From contig JAKSJN010000002.1 in assembly GCA_024402135.1 (NCBI GenBank), positions 124,001 to 188,000 on the forward strand: a DNA stretch of 64,000 bases. Direction: 5' to 3'. Shown here in pieces: positions 17,674 to 26,968 of this stretch. Position numbers and translations under genes: made by a program. Within the stretch, counting starts at the first letter, position 1. Each line of letters starts with the position of its first letter. This DNA comes from Bacteroidales bacterium (GTDB taxonomy: Bacteria > Bacteroidota > Bacteroidia > Bacteroidales > UBA932). The notes beneath the pieces were generated by a model. The model did not search any database. It worked only from the letters and a program-made list of their open reading frames with translations, and was not told where the DNA came from.

Positions 17674-19656
17674 ATGGACAGCGGAGTGAAACGGATATTG
17701 CTGCCAGGCATGCTGCTGCTCTGCATAGCCTGCTCTACACAAAGGAAGATCGAGGTCATCAGGAGCGGGGCGATAGTCCCTACCCTGTCCCAGAGCGACG
17801 AGAGCCTGAGCCCGATGGAGGCCGACTACAGTCCAGCACCGCAGAGAGATACACTTAAAGTGACTGATGACGAGGGGAAGGAGGTGCTGATCATGAAGGC
17901 CGTCAAGGATGAGGATGGAGAGATGGTTGCTACGGACGTGCTGGATGCCGCCGTAGTCAGTGCGAAGTTCAGGAATGTCGCAGAGAGAATGGGAAAGGTC
18001 AACCTCACCTTCAGGGTGACAGTTCCAGCCAACATGCAGGACAGCCGCTGGCAGCTCCGTTTCCGACCTTTCCTTCACGTCATGGAGGACACGATAGCCC
18101 TTGATCCAATACTTATCACCGGAAGTTCTTACAGAAACCAGCAGCTGAGAGGCTACCAGCAGTATGAGAAATTCCTGGGTTCGATTATCAGCGACACGAC
18201 CATGTTCATCAATATGGCGCAGCTTGAAGTATTCATCGAGAGAAACATCCCTGATGTATATGCTCTCAAGAGAGACAGCAGTTTCGTCTCCGATGAGGTT
18301 TTCGAGTCCCTGTACGGAGTCACAGAGAAAGAAGCGGTCGAGCATTACACAAACAGGTTTGCGAGAATGGCGAATGACAGGCGGAGGGCTCGTACAGGAA
18401 AGATGTACAGCAAATATGTCAAGGTTCCTATCATCAGTGAAGGTCTCAGACTTGATACGGTCATAAAGACAGGTGACGGGGATTTCATCTACGACTATGT
18501 CCAGACAGTCAACACCAGGCCGAAGCTTAGAAAGGTAGATGCGGTTCTTACCGGCGAAATCTTCGAGCAGGACAGAAGACTGTATACCATACCGAAGAGC
18601 GAACCCCTCACCTTTTACATCAGCTCTTTATCGAGCCTTGCCGACAACAGTGAGCATTACCTCACGAAGGTTGTCGAGAGAAGCGTGGAAGCCAACACTG
18701 CATGCTATATCGACTTTGAACTGGGACAGAGCAAGGTGCTGCCGGGCATGGGCCATAATGCGGAGGAGATTGCCAGAATCAAGAACAACCTCAGGGAGCT
18801 GATGACAAACGAAACATTTGTCCTGGACTCCATTCTGGTAACAGCATCCTCTTCCCCCGAAGGCAGCTGGCATTTCAATGCAGTACTGGCACAGAAGCGC
18901 AGCGAGGCGGTCTCGGGATATTTCGCTCAATTCATGAACGAGCTGAGAGATTCACTGAGGATGGAACGTGGCCTGTCGTTCAACATAGACGACAGCTATG
19001 TCCCTGGAGATGAGAAAGAGAGCGTAATCCGTTTCACTTCAAGAAGCAATCCCGAGAACTGGCGTATGCTTGATGCTCTTGTAAGGGAGGACAGTCTTCT
19101 GACCGTTGAAGACAGGATCTCATACTCCAACCTCGCATCGATTACTGATCCTGATGCCCGTGAGCGTTCCATGCAGTCGAAGCCTTACTATCGTTACATG
19201 AGGGAAAAGCTATATCCAAGGTTAAGGACAGTAAGGTTCGATTTTCACCTCCATAGGAAGGGCATGCTGAAAGACACAGTGCACACGACCATGCTTGACA
19301 GTGTCTACATGAAGGGGCTGCAGGCAATAAGCGACAGGGACTACCCCACGGCCGTGACACTGCTTCGTCCATACGAGGACATCAACACGGCAATTGCATA
19401 CTGCGCAATGGATTACAATGAAAGCGCATACGAGCTGCTCGCCAGGCTCGAGAAGACTGCCGCCGTCAACTACATGCTTGCAATAGTGTACAGCCGACGG
19501 GGTGACGACAGATCGGCGGTAGAATGCTATCTGCGTTCGTGCGCCCAGAATCCAAGTTACGTGCATCGCGGAGGACTGGATCCGGAAATATCCGCTCTCA
19601 TACGCAAATACAACATCCGGAAAGAGGATGACGACATTATACCTACTGATTTATAA
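17674..19656 (+). CDS. OmpA-domain lipoprotein of a fimbrial locus
   Basis: 660 residues. Lipoprotein signal with lipobox LCIACS (Cys20). The N-terminal half is beta-rich with no named domain that I am sure of (LTFRVTVPANMQDSRWQLRFRPFL). Around residues 345-430 there is an OmpA/MotB-like peptidoglycan-binding segment: YIDFELGQSKVLPGM, then ILVTASSSPEGSWHFN and LAQKRSEAVSGYF. The C-terminal 120 residues look like TPR or helical repeats (AYELLARLEKTAAVNYMLA, YSRRGDDRSAVECYL). Probably anchors or organises the fimbria at the outer membrane. Followed 14 bases later by the pilin gene. Confidence 0.75.
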   Translation: MDSGVKRILLPGMLLLCIACSTQRKIEVIRSGAIVPTLSQSDESLSPMEADYSPAPQRDTLKVTDDEGKEVLIMKAVKDEDGEMVATDVLDAAVVSAKFRNVAERMGKVNLTFRVTVPANMQDSRWQLRFRPFLHVMEDTIALDPILITGSSYRNQQLRGYQQYEKFLGSIISDTTMFINMAQLEVFIERNIPDVYALKRDSSFVSDEVFESLYGVTEKEAVEHYTNRFARMANDRRRARTGKMYSKYVKVPIISEGLRLDTVIKTGDGDFIYDYVQTVNTRPKLRKVDAVLTGEIFEQDRRLYTIPKSEPLTFYISSLSSLADNSEHYLTKVVERSVEANTACYIDFELGQSKVLPGMGHNAEEIARIKNNLRELMTNETFVLDSILVTASSSPEGSWHFNAVLAQKRSEAVSGYFAQFMNELRDSLRMERGLSFNIDDSYVPGDEKESVIRFTSRSNPENWRMLDALVREDSLLTVEDRISYSNLASITDPDARERSMQSKPYYRYMREKLYPRLRTVRFDFHLHRKGMLKDTVHTTMLDSVYMKGLQAISDRDYPTAVTLLRPYEDINTAIAYCAMDYNESAYELLARLEKTAAVNYMLAIVYSRRGDDRSAVECYLRSCAQNPSYVHRGGLDPEISALIRKYNIRKEDDDIIPTDL

Positions 19657-19670
19657 ACAATTGAAAAACA

Positions 19671-20699
19671 ATGAAAAAAGCAATCTTTTCCGCTAGTGTG
19701 CTCGCACTTGCAACACTTGTTGCATCATGCAGCAAGGAGACAAATGAACCATCAATCATGCCTAAGGAAGATTATGCCGAGCTTAAACTCGACTTCCCTG
19801 GGGTAACTGTACCGACAAAAGTGCCTCTTGTCGCAGACGAAATCAGTGCAGAAGCCTCGGTGTACGACATACAGGTACTGGTATTCAACGAAAACGGTCT
19901 GGAGTTAGCCCAGATAATTAATGGAACAACCGGTTCACTCAAAGTAACCAAGGGCAGCAAGACCGTCGTTGCAGTGGCAAATTACAGCGATGACCTGTCG
20001 AAATGCGAAAGCCCGGAAGATGTATATGAAACCGCCACTAGCCTGGATGACAACACGATTGGAAGCACTCCATATTTCGTGATGAGCGGAGAGACCGACG
20101 TCACGGTCGAAGGAACCACCCAGGCATCGATCACACTTGAAAGGATTGCCGCCAAGTTCCTCATCAGGAGTATCAGTGTAAACCTCAACTCAGCATTCAG
20201 CGAATCGGATATTACAATCGACAGAATCTACCTGGACAACGCTGTTGTCAATGCAACTCTGGGCGGAGAAAAGGCACCTCTGTCGACCCTAGACTTTGTC
20301 AATGAAAGAGGAGGCTTTGATGACAATGCCAACTACCAGCCATGGACCAGCGGTTACTATGATGACTGGACAATGGATGAAGACGTATACTCCACGAAGC
20401 TGTACGCCTACCCCAATATAACTGAAGACGAGGACGATGACCGTGACAAGACCGGCGCATTCACCGTACGAAAGACACGAATCGTGGTAGAGGCGACTCT
20501 CAAGGGAAAGAAGACGTTCTACCCATTCACCTTCAGCGGTCCTATCGAGCGGAATCACTACTACGAAATTACAGACCTCGTCATCACCGGTTATGGAGTA
20601 GAGCATCCCGAGGATCCGACTCCTACCAAGGGTGACTTCACCGTAAACGTCATTGTAAAGCCATGGGAACAGGGAGGCAGCACCAGCATCGAAATCTGA
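19671..20699 (+). CDS. FimA/Mfa1-type fimbrillin (type V pilin) lipoprotein precursor
   Basis: 342 residues. Lipoprotein signal peptide ending LVASCSKE (Cys20). Fold pattern of Bacteroidales type V pilins: an N-terminal domain with VYDIQVLVFNENGLELA and SKTVVAVANYS, a middle FVMSGETDVTV and ITLERIAAKFLIRSI, and a C-terminal domain ending in HYYEITDLVITGYG and VNVIVKPWEQGG, as in FimA/Mfa1. These are exported as lipoproteins and then processed by a gingipain-like protease to allow donor-strand polymerisation. Likely the shaft subunit here. The next gene starts inside its 3' end. Confidence 0.85.
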   Translation: MKKAIFSASVLALATLVASCSKETNEPSIMPKEDYAELKLDFPGVTVPTKVPLVADEISAEASVYDIQVLVFNENGLELAQIINGTTGSLKVTKGSKTVVAVANYSDDLSKCESPEDVYETATSLDDNTIGSTPYFVMSGETDVTVEGTTQASITLERIAAKFLIRSISVNLNSAFSESDITIDRIYLDNAVVNATLGGEKAPLSTLDFVNERGGFDDNANYQPWTSGYYDDWTMDEDVYSTKLYAYPNITEDEDDDRDKTGAFTVRKTRIVVEATLKGKKTFYPFTFSGPIERNHYYEITDLVITGYGVEHPEDPTPTKGDFTVNVIVKPWEQGGSTSIEI

Positions 20700-21514
20700 T
20701 CATTTCGCTGTCAATGCTGACAAGTGTCCTGGCGGGTTTCCAGGGATGTTCAGTCAAGGAGGACAGGAGTTACTGTCCTTCCTTGTTGATAGTCAACACC
20801 GAGGAAATCAGTCAAAGCATAAGTCCACACATCATCCACATATGGGGCGAGGGCGGTTTTCACTTATATGACAAAATCATTCCTGAGGAATATCCTCACG
20901 AATGGACAGCAGAGGTAAGACGCTCTGTAAACACGCTTACCGCAGTATGCGGACTCGACAAGACGGAAATAGAAAACCGCTGCGTAACCATTCATCGCGG
21001 ACAGGAATCCGACCGGCTGTGGGCCCATCACAGTCTGGTTGACTGTTCTGGCGAGTACGGATACGACACGCTGCGTCTGCACAAACAATACTGTGTCCTT
21101 ACCATCGACATGCTGGATTATCCCGAAGATGCGACTGACTGGTCAGAGTTTCCAGCCATTCCGGAAATCCAGGGGTCATGTTCAGGCTACATGCTCGATG
21201 AAGGATCTCCACTCCACGGGGACTTTCTGGCGAATGCGCGGTATGTAGGGAATGGAATGTTCCAGATAATTCTTCCAAGACAGGAGCCGGATGACGACTT
21301 GCTGATGAGAGTCATACAGGACGGCGTTTCAATCGGATCCGTCGACATCGGAGTCGTATTGAAGATGGCCGGTTTCGATTGGCAGAAGGAGGACCTTGAC
21401 GATGCCTTCATCATTATCAGGAACAGCAACTCGATCGATATAGGAGGAAGCGGAGACAATACCATGAAGGTTGCAGCCTGGCAGTTCGGCAGTTTCGGGA
21501 CCCCCGGTTGGTAA
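20663..21514 (+). CDS. FimB/Mfa2-like fimbrial anchor lipoprotein
   Basis: 283 residues from the ATG at 20663, which overlaps the pilin gene by 37 bases. This start gives a proper lipoprotein signal (basic/polar head, LIISLSMLTSVLAG, FQGC); the next ATG at 20714 would leave a very short one. After the lipid Cys the sequence EDRSYCPSLLIV matches the start of the FimB/Mfa2 family (ED-S-CP). Members lack the protease site, stay lipidated, and terminate and anchor the fimbria. Order pilin-anchor-tip fits a type V pilus operon. Confidence 0.78.
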   Translation: MGTGRQHQHRNLIISLSMLTSVLAGFQGCSVKEDRSYCPSLLIVNTEEISQSISPHIIHIWGEGGFHLYDKIIPEEYPHEWTAEVRRSVNTLTAVCGLDKTEIENRCVTIHRGQESDRLWAHHSLVDCSGEYGYDTLRLHKQYCVLTIDMLDYPEDATDWSEFPAIPEIQGSCSGYMLDEGSPLHGDFLANARYVGNGMFQIILPRQEPDDDLLMRVIQDGVSIGSVDIGVVLKMAGFDWQKEDLDDAFIIIRNSNSIDIGGSGDNTMKVAAWQFGSFGTPGW

Positions 21515-21533
21515 CCATTAAAAGAAATCATAG

Positions 21534-23552
21534 ATGAACAGACTATTACACACCATGGTCAGAATGGCTGCAGGAATATGCGCCGCGACTCTTCTGCTGT
21601 CCTGTATCAAGGATGGCGGCAGAAATGGCTGCCAGGAATGCCTGACCGAAACGATAGAGTTCAAGGTAGCATCGCCACTGACAAGCAAGTCATCATTCAT
21701 CTGCAGTGAAGACCTTATCACTTCATTCAACCTGCTTGTCTACTCCGGGGATTATCTGGTATCTTATGCGAGCACTGACAAGGACCCAAGGGATAACGTG
21801 TTTGTGTTCAGACTGCCTGAAGGTCAGTACGACTGCTATGCAGTGGCAAACGTCAATGGATTCGACCCAGAGGACTACACACTGAAAGATTCTATCCTGG
21901 ACTATTACATCGACACTGATGGATATGACTTTGACCGATACGGCTTTCCAATGACATGGACCTTGGACAGGTATATCGATATTCCAAGAGACAGAACCAT
22001 TACGATCGATCTTGAGAGGATAGTATCCCGTTGGGAATTCTCCGTAGATCTTAGCGAGCTGCCCGAACTGGTCATCAATTCGGTTCAGATGTCAAATGTC
22101 GCGGCTTATGTCAAGGCTTTCGGGAAAGAAAACCATGTTGCCAGCAGCGACGGAGACTTCGCGACATATACGGACGTGAAGAATCTTAACGACGGCGGAA
22201 GCATGGTTTTTTACGTCCCTGAGAATCTTCAGGGCGACCTGCTGGCGGGGAACACGGATCCATACGAGAAAAACTATGAGACTCTATGTGATGCCGTAGG
22301 CAGCACATGGGCTGACAGATGCACTTATCTCGAACTCACTGCCGACTTTGACCCGGAAGCCAATGATGGCAGCCCTGCTTACACAGGCAGCATAACATAC
22401 CGTTTCTACCTGGGTGACAATGACACAAGCAACTTCGACATTCTCCGGAATACGACCAACGAAATCACCCTTACCCCTACCCTGTCAAGTCCGGAAGCCA
22501 CCAGGCCGGATGGCGGTCCGATCATATGGAAGGCCGAGCCTGACGTAGTAAAGTACAGATATGAATATACGCTTGAACTGAGCAAGGAAATACTTACTTC
22601 CGACAACGAGACATTTTCAGCCTCAGTCTGGAGACAGGTATTCAAGGATGGCGTGGAGTCCGGCGATCCAGTCGATGTGACAGACTCTTTCACCTTCGGG
22701 TCCAGCGACCCTCACATCGTCATGGACGACAATGAAGGCCGACTTGAAGCCGGAGCGGAAGAACACGGAACAGCAACAGTAACGGCAGAAGACCCGAGAG
22801 GTAACCTGTGCTGTGCGGAAATCAGTTGGGATATCGTACAAGAGCCTGTAATCACCGTAGAGAAGAGATTCTACGTCCAGCTTGATCCCGAGTACATGGG
22901 AGCAGGCAGGGGCAGTTTCAAGGCGAGGATAATTGCAGAAACCAGCACCTACGTCAATGGAGTTCTTGAAAATACAAGCACAATGGACATAACCGACGCT
23001 GTCGGATACAGGGAATTCGCCTCAGATAATCACGAGGTTGACATTGACAACCGAGGAAATGGCTATATCGACATTACCGTCGAGCATGGAGGATCGGCAA
23101 TGATATACGCTACCGTTACTGCGCCGGGATCGACCGACCCGGTAGAGATCGAGCCGGCAGAGCTGATCTGGGATGATGCTGTCGTCACTTTCGAGTACAC
23201 ATACAAACTGGTTGTAAATGAAGTGACTTACAACGAAGCAGGCAGCGCGACGATGACCAAACGCGGAACCATCAATGGCTATATCATGCAGGAAGCCCGC
23301 AAGTACATCAACGGAACTCTTGTGGCCGGTCCGTACGAGAGCAACATAACTCAACATCTTACAGATATTGAGCTGAATTGTCTGGACCCTGAGGTAACAA
23401 TAGATTTCGAATACATCAACCCGGCAAGATTCCGTATCGGAAGACTCGAAACAAGTCATGTACAGGGACAAGCTTCAATTTACGCAACTGCAAAGAAAGA
23501 CGGAGAAGATATCCCTATCATTCCAGGAATCCTGATATGGGATTTCTCCTGA
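21534..23552 (+). CDS. Large fimbrillin-like tip or adhesin lipoprotein with Ig-like repeats
   Basis: 672 residues. Lipoprotein signal (ICAATLLLSCIKD, Cys24). Residues 40-330 resemble a fimbrillin/DUF4906-like module (FNLLVYSGDYLVSYAS, GQYDCYAVANVNGF, ERIVSRWEFSVDLS, YRFYLGDNDTSNFDILRNTTNEITLTP). The remainder holds three tandem modules of about 105-120 residues opening with YRYEYTLEL, EKRFYVQLD and FEYTYKLVV and closing with ISWDI, LIWDD and LIWDF, likely Ig-like beta-sandwiches. Last gene of the fimbrial operon, 19 bases after the anchor gene. Probable tip adhesin; ligand unknown. Confidence 0.75.
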   Translation: MNRLLHTMVRMAAGICAATLLLSCIKDGGRNGCQECLTETIEFKVASPLTSKSSFICSEDLITSFNLLVYSGDYLVSYASTDKDPRDNVFVFRLPEGQYDCYAVANVNGFDPEDYTLKDSILDYYIDTDGYDFDRYGFPMTWTLDRYIDIPRDRTITIDLERIVSRWEFSVDLSELPELVINSVQMSNVAAYVKAFGKENHVASSDGDFATYTDVKNLNDGGSMVFYVPENLQGDLLAGNTDPYEKNYETLCDAVGSTWADRCTYLELTADFDPEANDGSPAYTGSITYRFYLGDNDTSNFDILRNTTNEITLTPTLSSPEATRPDGGPIIWKAEPDVVKYRYEYTLELSKEILTSDNETFSASVWRQVFKDGVESGDPVDVTDSFTFGSSDPHIVMDDNEGRLEAGAEEHGTATVTAEDPRGNLCCAEISWDIVQEPVITVEKRFYVQLDPEYMGAGRGSFKARIIAETSTYVNGVLENTSTMDITDAVGYREFASDNHEVDIDNRGNGYIDITVEHGGSAMIYATVTAPGSTDPVEIEPAELIWDDAVVTFEYTYKLVVNEVTYNEAGSATMTKRGTINGYIMQEARKYINGTLVAGPYESNITQHLTDIELNCLDPEVTIDFEYINPARFRIGRLETSHVQGQASIYATAKKDGEDIPIIPGILIWDFS

Positions 23553-23672
23553 ACAGACAGATAGACCATTCTATCTTTGTACATTTCATTTGGATGTGCG
23601 GCTTCGCAGTGATGCGCGGCCGCTTTTTCCTCTTCCATATCATAGATGATTCAAAAAGAGACATGATAGATA

Positions 23673-23702
23673 AAGCGGACCCACATCACTGCGGATCCGC
23701 TT
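23673..23702 (+). terminator. Hairpin at the end of the fimbrial operon
   Basis: Arms AAGCGGACCC (23673-23682) and GGATCCGCTT (23693-23702), 10 bp with one mismatch, 120 bases past the last fimbrial gene. A modest T-tract (ACTTTTAG) follows. Plausible but not strong. The 23703-23921 stretch is AT-rich with no gene that I can support. Confidence 0.5.
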
Positions 23703-23921
23703 ACACTTTTAGTCAAAAGTATGAAATCAGTAGTATGTATCACCCTAGGCAAAATGCTTTTGGGTATTACAAATATATACAGAATTATTCAAAAATGACA
23801 ACAATGCAGTATGATTTTACAACATTTTAATTACTTATTTAAACAACACATAACAATTGATCTGCATTAAAGGGTTGAAGGGAATTTTTGACTTGGTCAT
23901 AATGAAAAAAAGCAGAAAAAA

Positions 23922-23952
23922 TTTGCAGTTAATGATTTTTACCCTATATTTG
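23922..23952 (+). promoter_or_regulatory. Bacteroidota-type promoter of tRNA-Ala
   Basis: TTTG at 23922-23925, 19-base spacer, TATATTTG at 23945-23952: an exact match to the sigma-ABfr consensus TTTG-N19-TAnnTTTG. The tRNA begins 12 bases after the -7 box. This is the best promoter in the window. Confidence 0.85.
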
Positions 23953-23963
23953 CAACCGCTTTC

Positions 23964-24039
23964 GGGGGTATAGCTCAGTTGGTAGAGCACCTGCTTTGCA
24001 AGCAGGGGGTCAAGAGTTCGAATCTCTTTATCTCCACCA
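23964..24039 (+). tRNA. tRNA-Ala (anticodon TGC), CCA encoded
   Basis: 76 bases including a genomic CCA. Acceptor stem GGGGGTA pairs with TATCTCC using two G-T wobbles; D-arm AGCTCAGTTGGTAGAGC; anticodon stem-loop with CTTTGCAAG (TGC at its centre); T-arm AAGAG-TTCGAAT-CTCTT. The body is that of the common bacterial tRNA-Ala(UGC). It is not beside rRNA genes in this window, unlike the copy usual in rRNA spacers. Confidence 0.96.
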
Positions 24040-24048
24040 AGAATGGAC

Positions 24049-24075
24049 AAGGATGACTAAGGTCATCCTTTTTTT
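24049..24075 (+). terminator. Intrinsic terminator of tRNA-Ala
   Basis: AAGGATGAC (24049-24057), four-base loop, GTCATCCTT (24062-24070), continuing into a T-run to 24075. Perfect 9-bp stem. It lies 10 bases after the tRNA CCA and 10 bases before the next ATG, so the dehydrogenase gene either has its own start site inside this short interval or depends on readthrough. Confidence 0.88.
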
Positions 24076-24085
24076 GTTTGTGGAT

Positions 24086-26965
24086 ATGGCTATCAGTACC
24101 AAAGCAGAAGCATACAGAAGCTTCGTTGAATCAATCAGCAAGTCTATTGCAGGAGACAGGATCCAGACTGACGATCTCCGTCTTCTGGCGTGGGGTACAG
24201 ACGCGGGATTCTACCGTATGACCCCAAAGGTCGTGATTCACGCCAAGGATGAATCCGAGGTGTCTCTCATTCTTAATGAGGCAAAGGGGCATGGACTCCC
24301 TGTGACTTTCCGCGCCGCAGGCACTTCCCTGTCGGGACAGGCAATCAGCGACTCTATCCTGGTCGTGGCCGGCAAGAACTGGGAAGATTACACGGTACAT
24401 GAGGACGGAAGCATCAGCCTGCAGCCTGGTATTGTAGGCGCCAGGGTTAACCGCATTCTGGCACCGTTCGGACGCAGCTTCGGCCCGGATCCGGCATCCA
24501 TAGGAAGCTGCATGGTCGGAGGAATCGTAATGAACAACGCGTCCGGAATGAGCTGCGGCACGCATGCCAACAGCGACAGGATGATGCGCTCCGCGAGACT
24601 GATTCTTATGGACGGAACAGTCCTGGACACATCCGACGAGGACAGCCGAAAAGCCTTTGCAGCCAGCCATAAGGAACTTCTCGACGAAATCATTTCCATA
24701 AGAAACGACATCTTTGCCGACAGCGAACTGCTTGAACGGATAAGGTACAAGTATTCCATAAAGAACGTAACCGGCCTGAACCTCCTGCCGTTCGTACGTT
24801 TCGAAGACCCGTTCGATATCATCGCCCACCTTCTCACCGGATCCGAAGGCACACTCGCTTTCATGAGTCAGGTCACAATGGATACATTGCCGGTCGCCCC
24901 ATACAAGGCAAGCGCAATGATCTATTTCGAAAACATCAGTGACGCCGCCAAGGCAGTGGTAGCGATCAGACACCTTGACATCAATGCCGCTGAACTTCTG
25001 GACAGACGTTCACTTGCGTCGGTCGGAGACCGCACCGGCCAGATAGAAGGAGAAGCCGACAGGGACATCACCGCAGTCCTGACCCAGACCGTTGCCGAAA
25101 CTCCTGAGAATCTTGAACACCAGATCAGGGAGATAATCGAAGCACTCTCCCCTTTCAAGACAGTGACACCTGTTCATTTCAGCACAGATGCTGCCGAATG
25201 TGCGCGCTTCTGGGCCATACGCTCAGGTATCTTCCCAACTGTTGGAGGCATGCGCCGCCAGGGAACGACCTGTCTCATCGAGGATATCGCGTTCCATATC
25301 GAAGACCTTCCACAGGCAACCGTAGAGCTGTCCGAGCTTCTTGACCGCCACGGATACGACGACTCGTGCATATACGGCCATGCGCTGGAAGGAAACTTCC
25401 ATTTCATTATTAACCAGGCATTCGACAGCGACGCCGATGTTGCCCGTTACGAAGCGATGATACGCGATGTGGCCGAGATGGTAGTGAGCCGCTACGACGG
25501 ATCCCTCAAGGCCGAGCATGGAACAGGACGCAACATGGCTCCTTTCGTCGAGTTTGAGTGGGGCAGCAAGGCTTTCAACATGATGAAGCGCGTCAAGAAG
25601 GCATTCGATCCGGACAACCTTCTCAATCCTGGTGTCATCTTCAATGACGACCCTCGCTGTTTCCTTCGCGATTTCAAGGCTTTGCCTGTCCTGAATCCCG
25701 GCAAGGGTGCTTCCAAAGAAATGGAAGAAGCCTATAAGAAGATCAACAAATGCATAGAGTGCGGATTCTGCGAAGTAAACTGTGTAAGCTGCGGATTCAC
25801 GCTGTCATCACGTACAAGAATAGTCGCACAGCGTGAAATAACAAGACTCGAAGAACTTGCCGAAAAGACTGGTGATATTTCATACAGCACCAAGGCCCAG
25901 ACACTGCGGAACGGTTTCAGATATCTTGGAGACCAGACCTGTGCCGGTGACGGCCTGTGCTCAATGTCATGTCCGATGGGAATCAGTGTAGCCGACCTCA
26001 CTCATGAAATCCGCCGCATCAACTCACCGATAGGGTCTCTGGCACATGGTGTCGGACAGTTCGCCGCAGATCACTTCCCTGCTGCCAAGAGTGCCGTGCG
26101 AGGCCTGCTGGCCAGCGCTCAGCTTGGAGAGTCCGTGCTCGGAGGTAATCTGATGAACGATCTATGCAAGGGGTTGCACAACGGTTTCGGTATTCCGCTA
26201 TGGACGTCATCGACTCCTGGACCTTACAAACTGAAAAAGCAGACAGAAGAGACAAGGCCACTGAAGGTCGTGTATTTCCCGTCATGCATAAACCAGACAA
26301 TGGGCCTGCCGAAAGGCAGTCCTGTCCGGAAGCCTCTGGCCGACGAAACTGCGGAATTGCTGCACAAGGCCGGATACGAGGTCATCTATCCTGAGGGACA
26401 CGAGAAGCTATGCTGCGGAACCATATGGGAAAGTAAGGGAATGCCAGACATCGCAGACCGCAAGACATCAGAACTGGAGGAAGCTCTATGGGAAGCCAGC
26501 AATCACGGCGAATACCCTGTTCTCTGCGACCAGAGCCCATGTCTCCACCGCATGCGCACCAAGATCAGAAAGATGCATCTCTACGAGCCTGCCGAATTCA
26601 TATGGAAGTACCTGCGCGAGCGTCTTGAGTTCAACCAGACCAGCGAGCCTGTAGCAATCCACACGACCTGTTCAACCCGACTGATGGGTCTTGCCGGAAC
26701 ACTGTACGACCTGGCGGCTCTATGTTCGTCAGATGTGCTCGTTCCGGAGGGAGTAGGATGCTGCGGATATGCCGGTGACAAGGGAATGACCAGGCCGGAA
26801 CTGAACAAGTGGGCTCTCCGCAAGCTCAAGCCACAGCTTGAGGCCAAGGGTATCAAAGTCGGTTACTCCAACAGCAGGACCTGCGAAATCGGCCTTGCCA
26901 CCAACTCCGGCATCCCATACGTCTCAATAGTCTATCTCGTCAACGCTCACACTGAAGCGAAATAG
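24086..26965 (+). CDS. Fused FAD-linked oxidase / Fe-S D-2-hydroxyacid dehydrogenase (YdiJ-like)
   Basis: 959 residues from the ATG at 24086 (MAISTKAEAYRSF); a longer reading would run into the tRNA and is rejected. N-terminal FAD-binding domain of the VAO/GlcD type (TFRAAGTSLSGQAISD, FGPDPASIGSCMVGGIVMNNASG), FAD-oxidase C domain (HALEGNFHFIINQ, SLKAEHGTGRNMAPF, FDPDNLLNPGVIF), then a ferredoxin-like segment (CIECGFCEVNCVSCG, CAGDGLCSMSCPMG), and two CCG-type cysteine domains (KLCCGTIWESKG, GVGCCGYAGDKG) like GlcF. The fusion resembles E. coli YdiJ, a D-2-hydroxyglutarate dehydrogenase, and D-lactate dehydrogenases. Probably membrane-associated oxidation feeding electrons to the quinone pool; exact substrate unsure. 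Confidence 0.88.
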   Translation: MAISTKAEAYRSFVESISKSIAGDRIQTDDLRLLAWGTDAGFYRMTPKVVIHAKDESEVSLILNEAKGHGLPVTFRAAGTSLSGQAISDSILVVAGKNWEDYTVHEDGSISLQPGIVGARVNRILAPFGRSFGPDPASIGSCMVGGIVMNNASGMSCGTHANSDRMMRSARLILMDGTVLDTSDEDSRKAFAASHKELLDEIISIRNDIFADSELLERIRYKYSIKNVTGLNLLPFVRFEDPFDIIAHLLTGSEGTLAFMSQVTMDTLPVAPYKASAMIYFENISDAAKAVVAIRHLDINAAELLDRRSLASVGDRTGQIEGEADRDITAVLTQTVAETPENLEHQIREIIEALSPFKTVTPVHFSTDAAECARFWAIRSGIFPTVGGMRRQGTTCLIEDIAFHIEDLPQATVELSELLDRHGYDDSCIYGHALEGNFHFIINQAFDSDADVARYEAMIRDVAEMVVSRYDGSLKAEHGTGRNMAPFVEFEWGSKAFNMMKRVKKAFDPDNLLNPGVIFNDDPRCFLRDFKALPVLNPGKGASKEMEEAYKKINKCIECGFCEVNCVSCGFTLSSRTRIVAQREITRLEELAEKTGDISYSTKAQTLRNGFRYLGDQTCAGDGLCSMSCPMGISVADLTHEIRRINSPIGSLAHGVGQFAADHFPAAKSAVRGLLASAQLGESVLGGNLMNDLCKGLHNGFGIPLWTSSTPGPYKLKKQTEETRPLKVVYFPSCINQTMGLPKGSPVRKPLADETAELLHKAGYEVIYPEGHEKLCCGTIWESKGMPDIADRKTSELEEALWEASNHGEYPVLCDQSPCLHRMRTKIRKMHLYEPAEFIWKYLRERLEFNQTSEPVAIHTTCSTRLMGLAGTLYDLAALCSSDVLVPEGVGCCGYAGDKGMTRPELNKWALRKLKPQLEAKGIKVGYSNSRTCEIGLATNSGIPYVSIVYLVNAHTEAK

Positions 26966-26968
26966 TCC

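Noticed and set aside
23537-23830. Possible 97-codon gene after the fimbrial operon
   Set aside because: AT-rich, starts inside the preceding gene, spans the terminator-like hairpin and shows no protein-like pattern.
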